The notes beneath the pieces were generated by a model. The model made no database searches. It saw only the letters and a program-made list of their open reading frames with translations, and was not told the origin of the DNA. Shown here piece by piece: positions 1 to 7,856 of a stretch of DNA of 47,755 bases (position 1 is its first letter; each line of letters opens with the position of its first letter). A program made the position numbers and the translations under genes. The DNA is from CAVVVS01 sp963751355. Lineage in GTDB: Bacteria; Bacteroidota; Ignavibacteria; Ignavibacteriales; Ignavibacteriaceae. Where the stretch lies: assembly GCA_963751355.1 (NCBI GenBank), contig CAVVVS010000024.1, forward strand, positions 1-47,755. The letters run 5' to 3'.

Positions 1-1
1 G

Positions 2-199
2 ATACAGCATGCTGTATCCATTCAATTAATAATTTATGATATACTCGGAAGAGAGGTTACAACGCTTGTAAACAAACAACAGCAGCCAGGCAATTATGAA
101 ATTGAATTCAATGCTTCGAGACTTGCTTCAGGAATATATTTCTATCGACTCAAAGCAGGAGGTTTTTCTGACACAAAAAAGTTTGTGCTATTAAAATAA
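2..199 (+). CDS. T9SS-sorted protein, C-terminal fragment (5' end outside window)
   Basis: Only the last 65 codons lie in the window, and the reading frame is open from the left edge to a TAA at 197-199. The translation reads IQLIIYDILGREVTTLVNK, then PGNYEIEFNASRLASGIYFYRL, and ends KKFVLLK. This is the second half of a type A T9SS C-terminal sorting domain, which is recognised by the secretion pore and removed or anchored at the cell surface. The body of the protein and its function cannot be seen. The tail closely resembles that of the next gene (NKQQ, PGNYE), which suggests related or recombining neighbours. Confidence 0.85.
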   Translation: MQHAVSIQLIIYDILGREVTTLVNKQQQPGNYEIEFNASRLASGIYFYRLKAGGFSDTKKFVLLK

Positions 200-252
200 A
201 GTAACCGTTACATAAAGCGTTATTTTCATTAAGAAATGTATAAGGAAGTATT

Positions 253-2499
253 ATGAAGAAAACATATATTCTCTTTTTATTATTTTTCTTTTTCATCTTT
301 GTTCAAACAAATTTTTCTCAAGATAGCTGGACGTGGCAAAATCCTATTCCTCATAGCAATTCATATAACGCTTCCCTTCATGTTGCGGGATATTTGAAGG
401 ATGATAGAGTTTTAGCAGTCAGCAATAGCAGTTCTATTACCGAATTTAATAGTGCTGTTGAGCAGATGCATGTTAACAGTTCAATTGATTTTATAACCGA
501 TATAAAATTTAATCCAATACAAAATAAAATTGGCGTATTAAGTTATAATATTAAATTAGACGGAACATATAATCCAAACATATTCACTAAAGGGGGGACA
601 GATAAAGATTGGAATTTATATGTTCCCCCTGCTAGTTTTGGTTATATTTCCGGGTTTGATTTTTATGGTCAAACTATTGTAACTGCAGGGCAGGACGGGG
701 GCATTGAATATTCCACTGATAACGGTACAAAATGGAAGCTTGTCAAAATAGATTTAGCCGGTGGTGAATTTCGGGGAATTAAAATTATTAGAGAAGATCA
801 CTGGCAGGCTTATGGTGATAACAGTGGTATAGAAAACGGTATATTAAACGGGACAACGGATCTATTTGATGTGGGAGAGCCGACTATAAACTTTAAAGGG
901 AACTATAGTTTCAGAGATGCTTATTATGGAGGTTTTAAATCGACACCCAGCTTTTATAAACAAAACCATACGCATACTTCAGCCGATTCTTTAATTGTAA
1001 TTGTCGGGACAAAGGGCATTGCTGTAAGAAGCACTGATGGAGGCTTTACTTTTGACTCGCTAAATACTGGAGTTACAGACGATTTGTATGGAGTTGACTT
1101 TTCAGATTTGATGCATGGTATTGCCGTCGGGTATAGCGGCACTATTATTTATACAACAGATGGGGGTGATACCTGGAGTGTAGGCGCATCTAATTTCTCT
1201 TCACAGTTAAATTCTGTAAGTTATAAAACGGTCGATTCCGCTTACGCATTTGGTGATAATGGAATTGTTCTTTTAACAACCGATGGCGGTTCAACATGGA
1301 ACGAAATTTCTTCCGGCGTTAGATCATGGTTTGAATCAATGTTTTTTACTGACAAAAATACCGGGTTTGTTGTGGGAAGAGGGGATGACGGAAAAGCCCA
1401 GATTCTCAAAACAACAAACGGCGGGGAAACCTGGGTAATTAATTTTGAAGATTTTAAATCTTTTACATTCAATAGTATTTATTTTGTAGATAAAGATACC
1501 GGCTATGCGGCAGGGGAGTTTGAAGGTGGGTTTTTTAAAACCACGGATGGAGGAAATTCCTGGAATAAATCATCATTACAAGGCTATCAGGAATTTAAGC
1601 AGATATTATTTACGGATGCAAATACCGGTTATGCAGTGGGCGGCTATGCAGCTTTAAAAACTACTAACGCAGGAGCTACCTGGGATACAATGAATACTAA
1701 CTCGGCCTCCAACATAAGTTCTGTTTCATTCCCTTCCAAAGATGTCGGCTATATAGGCGGAGATGGTGTTATCAAGACGACCAATGGCGGTGAGGACTGG
1801 GCTTCTTTATCTCTTCAGCCAAGTTTTTCGATCATAGCGTCAATATTTTTTATCAACGAAAATAAAGGCTTTTGTGTTTATGGAGGTACGGTTGCAAAAA
1901 CAACAGATGGGGGAAATACTTGGGATGAAACAACATTAAGCACATTAGATGATTTTTACTGTGTTTCTTTTATTGATTCAAGTACCGGCTTTATTATTGG
2001 ATTAAATTATTACGGCTCATCCTCTCCCATTTATAAGACAACAGATGGCGGAGATACCTGGACCTTAATGAATAATGCGCCTACCAGCAATACCCTTAAA
2101 TCTATTTTTTTTACAGACACAAATACTGGTTACCTTGCAGGTTATGCCGGAACAATTTTAAAAACGACTAATGCAGGTGAAATTACATCCGTAAAAATCA
2201 GTAAAAGAAAGTCTTCCCCGGTTGATTTTATGCTTTATCAAAATTATCCTAATCCATTTAATCCAACAACAAAAATAAAATATTCTATTCCCAGCGTAGG
2301 AACTTCATTAATGAAGTTCCTACAATTAAAAGTTTATAATATCCTTGGAAGAGAAATTGCAACACTTGTAAACAAACAACAGCCACCTGGTAATTATGAA
2401 GTTGAGTTCGATGCTTCTAAGCTTTCAAGTGGAGTTTATTTTTACAGATTAACCACAGGTTCTTTTGTGGAAACTAAGAAGATGATTTTATTAAAATAA
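253..2499 (+). CDS. Ycf48/BNR-like beta-propeller protein with T9SS sorting domain
   Basis: This is a 748-residue secreted protein. A hydrophobic signal peptide (about residues 1-22, ending NFSQ) follows a good ribosome site (AAGGAAG) upstream of the ATG. The middle holds many repeats of the form TTDGGxTW followed about 20-25 residues later by DxxTGYxxG, typical of Ycf48-like and BNR/sortilin-type propellers. They run from about residue 150 to 640. The T9SS type A sorting domain spans about 655-748 (QNYPNPF from Q663). In this lineage such proteins are surface or extracellular. The Ycf48 name reflects the fold, and a photosystem role is not implied. The sorting domain carries an unusual insertion encoded by a perfect DNA palindrome (2296-2323). 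The ligand or substrate is unknown. Confidence 0.85.
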   Translation: MKKTYILFLLFFFFIFVQTNFSQDSWTWQNPIPHSNSYNASLHVAGYLKDDRVLAVSNSSSITEFNSAVEQMHVNSSIDFITDIKFNPIQNKIGVLSYNIKLDGTYNPNIFTKGGTDKDWNLYVPPASFGYISGFDFYGQTIVTAGQDGGIEYSTDNGTKWKLVKIDLAGGEFRGIKIIREDHWQAYGDNSGIENGILNGTTDLFDVGEPTINFKGNYSFRDAYYGGFKSTPSFYKQNHTHTSADSLIVIVGTKGIAVRSTDGGFTFDSLNTGVTDDLYGVDFSDLMHGIAVGYSGTIIYTTDGGDTWSVGASNFSSQLNSVSYKTVDSAYAFGDNGIVLLTTDGGSTWNEISSGVRSWFESMFFTDKNTGFVVGRGDDGKAQILKTTNGGETWVINFEDFKSFTFNSIYFVDKDTGYAAGEFEGGFFKTTDGGNSWNKSSLQGYQEFKQILFTDANTGYAVGGYAALKTTNAGATWDTMNTNSASNISSVSFPSKDVGYIGGDGVIKTTNGGEDWASLSLQPSFSIIASIFFINENKGFCVYGGTVAKTTDGGNTWDETTLSTLDDFYCVSFIDSSTGFIIGLNYYGSSSPIYKTTDGGDTWTLMNNAPTSNTLKSIFFTDTNTGYLAGYAGTILKTTNAGEITSVKISKRKSSPVDFMLYQNYPNPFNPTTKIKYSIPSVGTSLMKFLQLKVYNILGREIATLVNKQQPPGNYEVEFDASKLSSGVYFYRLTTGSFVETKKMILLK
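2296..2323. repeat. Perfect 28-bp palindrome inside a sorting-domain coding region
   Basis: The left half is GTAGGAACTTCATT and the right half is its exact reverse complement, with no spacer. It lies in frame within the T9SS domain of the preceding gene and encodes approximately VGTSLMKFLQ between IPS and LKVYN. The other sorting domains in the window lack this segment and are about five residues shorter here. Confidence 0.8.
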
Positions 2500-2665
2500 T
2501 TATTGTGAAAAATTCTCAACTTTAATTTACCTTTTCACTTAAACATGGATGAATGAAAGGTCTCGTTTATTTACTTTATTAAATTCTTGACAGGAATATT
2601 ACAAAAACGTATCTTCTTTTTAGTTCAACTGTAATTAACCCTCCGTCAAAAAATTACAATAATAT

Positions 2666-5600
2666 ATGAAATTACTCGAAAATAAATTTTTTAAACTTAA
2701 ATGTATTTTTATATTAATACTTTCGGCGGGTTTCAATTATCCTCAAGATTTAAAATTTCAACATTTAACAGTTGAAGACGGCCTTGCAAATAACCAAGTA
2801 TATGCAGTAATTCAGGACAGATATGGTTTTATGTGGTTTGGTACGAACGATGGACTAAACCGCTATGATGGTTATAACTTAAAGGTATTCCGGAATGACC
2901 CCAATGATTCAAATAGTATATCGGATAATACAATTAGAAGTTTATTCGAAGATAAACGAGGAAACATTTGGATTGGAACTAAGTCTGGAGCACTTAATAA
3001 GTATGACCCTTTATCAGAAAAATTTACTAAATGGAAGTTAAATCCAAATAGTGCCATTTATCGTAGTATTAAATCAATTTATGAAGATAGTAATGAAAAT
3101 ATTTGGGTTGGAACTCACCTCGATGGTTTATTTAAATTAAATACAAAAAACAATACGATTAAGCAATGGAAAGCTGATACGACTAAAACTAATGGCTTAA
3201 GTCATAATTATATTACATCAATCATTGAAGATAACAACGGCAACATTCTAATTGGAACGTATAATGGTTTGAATATATTTAATCCCGATAAACCTAAGAA
3301 TGGATTTGAAACTTTCTATCATGATTCTAATAATTCAAATAGTTTAAGCAGCAATATAATTTGGGGGCTTTCAAAATCAACAATTGACTCAAATATTATT
3401 TGGATAGGTACTTTCAATAATGTAACAAAATATAATACACAAAATTCTACATTTCAGAGAATAGAAATTGATAATTCTGATAGCGTACTCTATGGTGGAA
3501 GTTGTGAGTACATACACGATGAAATTATTAACGGAGAGAAAATTTTATGGGTAGATTCTTATGGGGGCTTATCGCGAATTAATCTTACTACTGGCAAGTC
3601 TACTAGGTTTATTCACAGAGAAAACAATTCTCAAAGTTTGATTGATAATCAAATAAATCAAACACTTATAGATAACAATGGTATCATCTGGTGTGGTACT
3701 GAAAAAGGGATAAGTTACTCTACACCGAAATCATCCCGGTTTAACTCTACTATTTATAACTCTTATACTTCACTCTTAAAGGACAAAGAAATAACAGTAA
3801 CTTCAAAGTTTGATAGTAATAGAGTTTGGATTGGTACTAACGAAGGATTGTATTTATTGGATAGCAAAAGCAGTGAGCCTGATTTAAAACGAATAAGTAA
3901 GCTTGATGGTTATTCAATTTATTCACTTGAACCCATTAATGATAATGAAATATGGATTGGTACTTTTGGACAAGGGTTAAAGCACTTCAATTATGCTAAA
4001 AATAAAATTACTAATTGGGATTTGGACAAAACTAAATTTCCAGGCCAGTCAATTAATTTTAACCAGGCAGTATTTCAAGACAGTAAAAAAAATATATGGA
4101 TTGGCTATTCGGATGCAGGTATAGTAAGGCTCAATCCTAAAACCGGGAAATTTAAACTGTGGCAAAATGAACCGGGCAACAAAACGAGCCTAACCGATAA
4201 TAGCGTCTGGGTAATTAAAGAAGACAGATTAGGTAGGATTTGGATAGGTACTTTAGGCGGCGGCTTAAATTTATTTGTTAATAAAGAAGGGGGGGAATTT
4301 CAACATTGGCTAAAGACAGAAGATAAGAATAACAATATGAGTAGTAATCGTATTTACTCAATATGCGAAGTTAAGAAAAATAAAAATGAGGATAATTCTA
4401 AAACAATATTGTGGCTTGCCACAAGTAACGGTTTAAACCGGTTCGAAATTAAAAATAATAAACCCAACTCAAATATTTATGATATAGAAGTTACAAATGA
4501 TTTTTATACAATAAAAGACGGATTGCCAAGCAATGTTATAAAAAGTATAATTGAAGATGATGACGGAAATCTTTGGCTTGGTACCAGCTCTGGAATTTCT
4601 TTCTTCGATGTTAAGGCTAAAGTATTTTCAAATTACTCAGAGGAAGATGGCTTAAATAGTACGGAAATGAATAGTAAGTCTGCCTTAAAACTTAATAAAC
4701 AATTTTTATTATTTGGAGGCCCGGAAGGCCTAAATATATTCAATCCAAAATTAATCGGCTCTTCAACTCACAAACCAAATTTAATAATTACAGATTTTCA
4801 GATTTTTAATAAATCTGTTAAAATTGGGAAAAATTCATTACTCAAAAAAAGTTTGATAAATACCAACGAAATTCAATTAACACATGATCAAAATGTTTTT
4901 TCTTTTGAATTTGCAGCTTTAGATTATAATTCACCTCAATCAATTAAATATGCATACAAGATGGAAGGATTTGATAAAGATTGGATTGAAAGTGGAAATA
5001 GAAGATTTGTCACTTACACAAATCTAAATCATGGAAACTATGTTTTCAAAGTTAAATCAACAAACGCAGATGGAGTTTGGGTTGATAATGAAACTTCGAT
5101 AAATATTTTAATAGATCCTCCTTGGTGGAAAACAATATGGGCAGATACTGCGTTTATATTTTTAATCCTGCTTGGGCTTTATGCAGTAAGAAGATTTGAA
5201 TTAAACAGGACTCATTTGAGAAATGAATTAAAACTAAGAGAATTTGAAGTAAAGCAAAAATCGCAGCTTGAAGAAATTAAATCGAGATTTTTTGCAAATT
5301 TTTCTCATGAATTTAGAACTCCATTAATGCTAATCAAGGGCCCGCTGGAACAGCTAAAAAAAGGAAAAGATAAGGCAGAAAACATTGAATTAATTGAGCA
5401 AAATAGCGAAAGACTAAAATCTTTAATTGATCAGCTGCTTGAACTTTCTCAATTGGAAAAAGCTTCAATTTCACTTAAAGCAAGAGAACTAAATATTGTA
5501 ATAATTTTAAAAGGATTGATTTCTTCTTTTGAATCTTTAGCAAAACAAAAAAATATTAAACTGAATTTTGAGAATAATTTAAATGAAGAAAATCTTTGGA

Positions 5601-6853
5601 TTGATAAAGATAAGTTTGAGAAAATAATAATCAACTTAATTTCCAATGCAATAAAATTTACTCCTGAAAATGGTAATGTAAAAATAAGTGTGAATGAAAT
5701 AATAGGTAATGGAGATTCATTTGTCGAAATATCAATTTCTGATAATGGTATAAGTATTCCAAAAGAAAAAATTGATAAAATATTTGATAGATTTTTCCAA
5801 GTGGATGATTCTTCCCAACGATCTTTTGGTGGCTCCGGTATTGGCTTATCCTTAGTTAAGGAATTTGTAGATCTTCACAAATGGAAAATTTCTGTCCAAA
5901 GTGAAAAAGGAATCGGTACTGAATTTAAACTATTAATTCCCTATGGAGACAGTTATTTAGCTGATGATCAAAAAATTAAAATAGAATTGCAGAACGATAA
6001 AAGTGACGATTTGAAGGAAACGGAAGATTTATCGATAGGTGAAGCAACAATAAAAAATCAAATTGCAACATATAATAAAAATAAGGATTCTATACTGATT
6101 GTTGAGGATTCAAAAGATGTTAGAAAATATCTTTCAAGATTATTAAAAGATGAGTATCAAATTTTTGAAGCTGTAAATGGCACAGAAGGTTTAATAACGG
6201 CAAGTAAAATTATTCCGGATTTAATTATTAGCGATGTTATGATGCCGTCTATGGATGGAATGGAATTTTGCAGTAGAATAAAATCTGAATGGCAAACAAG
6301 TGATATTCCAATAATATTATTAACAGCAAAAGCATCATTTGAAAGTAAAATTGAAGGTTTGGATATTGGAGCAGATGAATATCTTACCAAACCTTTTGAA
6401 ACAAGAGAACTTTTCGTGAGAATAAAAAATTTGATAGAGCAAAGAAAAAGAATAAGACAAAAATATAGTAATAATATTGAAATATTTTTTGATTCTTCAA
6501 ATATGAATACTGCAGAGGATAATTTTATCAAAAAGGTTATAGATTTAGTTGAAAAAAATATGGATAAAACAAATTATGGTACTGAACAATTGGCAAAAGA
6601 ATTATTTGTTAGTCGAACAAAACTTCATAGAAAAATTATAGAAATTACTGGACAAGCGCCCGGTGAATTTATAAGAACAAGTAAGTTGAAAAAAGCCGCG
6701 AAACTACTATTAGAAAATAAATTATCGGTTACTCAAATTGCTTATGAAATTGGTTTTTCCAGCCCTGCTCAATTTACAAGAGCATTTTCAAAACAATTTA
6801 ATTGCGTCCCTTCGGAATTTTCTTCTATATATAAACTTCAAAAACAGTCTTAA
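2666..6853 (+). CDS. Hybrid two-component sensor (HTCS): propeller sensor, histidine kinase, receiver, AraC output
   Basis: This 1395-residue one-protein phosphorelay fuses sensing to DNA binding. A signal/anchor segment (about 1-26) is followed by Reg_prop propeller repeats (pattern DxxGxxWxGTxxGLxxY, about 30-720). A Y_Y_Y domain (about 735-815) and one membrane helix (about 823-842) come next. The kinase core has H881 in FSHEFRTP, an N-box near N994, D1026 in DNG, and GGSGIGLSL near 1055. The receiver has phospho-acceptor D1190 (SDVMMPSMDG) and K1242. A C-terminal AraC helix-turn-helix spans about 1285-1390. In Bacteroidota such proteins usually sense polysaccharide fragments and switch on nearby uptake or degradation genes. 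No SusC/SusD pair is present here, so the target is unclear. No strong ribosome site precedes the ATG. Confidence 0.93.
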   Translation: MKLLENKFFKLKCIFILILSAGFNYPQDLKFQHLTVEDGLANNQVYAVIQDRYGFMWFGTNDGLNRYDGYNLKVFRNDPNDSNSISDNTIRSLFEDKRGNIWIGTKSGALNKYDPLSEKFTKWKLNPNSAIYRSIKSIYEDSNENIWVGTHLDGLFKLNTKNNTIKQWKADTTKTNGLSHNYITSIIEDNNGNILIGTYNGLNIFNPDKPKNGFETFYHDSNNSNSLSSNIIWGLSKSTIDSNIIWIGTFNNVTKYNTQNSTFQRIEIDNSDSVLYGGSCEYIHDEIINGEKILWVDSYGGLSRINLTTGKSTRFIHRENNSQSLIDNQINQTLIDNNGIIWCGTEKGISYSTPKSSRFNSTIYNSYTSLLKDKEITVTSKFDSNRVWIGTNEGLYLLDSKSSEPDLKRISKLDGYSIYSLEPINDNEIWIGTFGQGLKHFNYAKNKITNWDLDKTKFPGQSINFNQAVFQDSKKNIWIGYSDAGIVRLNPKTGKFKLWQNEPGNKTSLTDNSVWVIKEDRLGRIWIGTLGGGLNLFVNKEGGEFQHWLKTEDKNNNMSSNRIYSICEVKKNKNEDNSKTILWLATSNGLNRFEIKNNKPNSNIYDIEVTNDFYTIKDGLPSNVIKSIIEDDDGNLWLGTSSGISFFDVKAKVFSNYSEEDGLNSTEMNSKSALKLNKQFLLFGGPEGLNIFNPKLIGSSTHKPNLIITDFQIFNKSVKIGKNSLLKKSLINTNEIQLTHDQNVFSFEFAALDYNSPQSIKYAYKMEGFDKDWIESGNRRFVTYTNLNHGNYVFKVKSTNADGVWVDNETSINILIDPPWWKTIWADTAFIFLILLGLYAVRRFELNRTHLRNELKLREFEVKQKSQLEEIKSRFFANFSHEFRTPLMLIKGPLEQLKKGKDKAENIELIEQNSERLKSLIDQLLELSQLEKASISLKARELNIVIILKGLISSFESLAKQKNIKLNFENNLNEENLWIDKDKFEKIIINLISNAIKFTPENGNVKISVNEIIGNGDSFVEISISDNGISIPKEKIDKIFDRFFQVDDSSQRSFGGSGIGLSLVKEFVDLHKWKISVQSEKGIGTEFKLLIPYGDSYLADDQKIKIELQNDKSDDLKETEDLSIGEATIKNQIATYNKNKDSILIVEDSKDVRKYLSRLLKDEYQIFEAVNGTEGLITASKIIPDLIISDVMMPSMDGMEFCSRIKSEWQTSDIPIILLTAKASFESKIEGLDIGADEYLTKPFETRELFVRIKNLIEQRKRIRQKYSNNIEIFFDSSNMNTAEDNFIKKVIDLVEKNMDKTNYGTEQLAKELFVSRTKLHRKIIEITGQAPGEFIRTSKLKKAAKLLLENKLSVTQIAYEIGFSSPAQFTRAFSKQFNCVPSEFSSIYKLQKQS

Positions 6854-6857
6854 TTAT

Positions 6858-6896
6858 CAATATTTTATTTTTTTGAAACAAAAAAGCAAAATATTG
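6858..6896 (+). terminator. AT-rich stem-loop after the HTCS gene
   Basis: CAATATTTT (6858-6866) pairs perfectly with AAAATATTG (6888-6896), and an inner TTTTTTG/CAAAAAA stem lies between them. It starts five bases after the HTCS stop codon. The stem is AT-only apart from its ends and has no separate U-tract, so terminator activity is plausible but not certain. Confidence 0.45.
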
Positions 6897-6993
6897 AAAC
6901 AAATTAGATAGCACAGGCACATCTAAAATTTAACTTTTATTAAGTAATTATTCTCCCAGTAATTTTAAGCAATAATTGAAAAAGAAAAACTAT

Positions 6994-7110
6994 ATGGATA
7001 ATAGTACTGAACAAATGAAGAAACAGGAAAAACTAGCTACTAGCCTGATTATCATTATTTCAATTTTTATAGGAATTCTTATAACCTTTTTATTCATCGG
7101 GTTGTTGTAA
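6994..7110 (+). CDS. Putative 38-residue single-pass membrane protein
   Basis: This short ORF has a polar start (MDNSTEQMKKQEKLATS) followed by about 20 hydrophobic residues (LIIIISIFIGILITFLFIGLL) that run to the stop. This is a clean N-in single-helix layout. The upstream sequence is purine-rich (GAAAAAGAAAA) but is not a strong ribosome site. It sits alone between the HTCS gene and a broken barrel gene. No family is recognised, and a chance ORF in AT-rich DNA remains possible. Confidence 0.4.
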   Translation: MDNSTEQMKKQEKLATSLIIIISIFIGILITFLFIGLL

Positions 7111-7262
7111 TTTATTTAATGCGATAGTAATAAAGAAGCGATATAGATAACCACCATAATTGATTTACTGATAAGAAAAATAAAACAGAAATATATTGTG
7201 AGCACGCTGTTAACAATAAGTATACAAAGATTCTTTCATTCATAATTAGACATAAAAGGAGT

Positions 7263-7817
7263 AAAAAACAAAAAACCTTCTCACTACTTTATTAATTACA
7301 GCAAGTTTAACAGGTTTATCTAATGCACAAGGGAATATGGCTATTGGAGCCGGCCTCGTAGTATCACTTCCAATGGGAAGTTTTGGTGATGCAGCAAATA
7401 TGGGAGTTGGTGGAACAGCAGCATTCGAATTAAACTTCGCTCCTCAAATATCCGGTGTCGGTCAACTTGGTTATATCTCTTATGGCACAGATTCTAAAAA
7501 TACAAGTTTCAGCACTGTTCCATTACTCGTCGGTATAAAATATTATGTCGTCCCCGGAACTGATTTTTATGGAATCGGACAATTAGGATTAAATTTTTTC
7601 TCAACTTCAACTGAAAATTCCTTCATAAAGCGTTGCCGGATTTAGTTTCGGCGGTGGTACTGAAAGCCCAAGTTAAACTGAATTTACGTTTGCTATAGGA
7701 GCCGAATGTGATGTCCCTGTTAGTCCCAAGATTTCTTTAGACTTTAACGGGACATTTAATATCATAAGTGACTTTACAAACATTCAATTGCGGGCAGGCA
7801 GAAAGGTTGCTCTATAA
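7263..7817 (+). pseudogene. Broken outer-membrane beta-barrel protein gene
   Basis: A good ribosome site (AGGAG, 7257-7261) is followed six bases later by ACA where ATG would be expected. From there the frame reads KNLLTTLLITASLTGLSNAQ, a typical signal peptide, then a small OmpA/porin-like barrel (GAGLVVSLPMGSFGDAANMG and similar alternating strands). The frame is lost near 7625-7630 through a +1 shift. It resumes as SVAGFSFGGGTE, meets a TAA at 7674-7676, and continues as TEFTFAIGAE to a natural barrel-like end (RAGRKVAL, stop 7815-7817). Three independent lesions indicate a pseudogene. An open stretch from the internal ATG at 7337 to 7645 lacks a signal peptide and is unlikely to be the real product. 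Confidence 0.7.
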
Positions 7818-7856
7818 AAAATATTTAAAACTAAAAAGAATTCGCAAGGAGAAACT

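Noticed and set aside
2506..2538. GTGAAAA/TTTTCAC inverted pair after the first propeller gene as a terminator
   Set aside because: The stem is only 7 bp and AT-rich, with a 19-nt loop and no U-tract.
6157..6531. 124-codon minus-strand frame opposite the HTCS receiver domain
   Set aside because: It mirrors a conserved receiver domain on the other strand, and hydrophobic runs arise from antisense AT-rich codons.
7337..7645. Open frame from an internal ATG, as an intact 102-residue protein
   Set aside because: It starts within the mature barrel sequence, lacks a signal peptide and ends at a frameshift; better read as part of the pseudogene.
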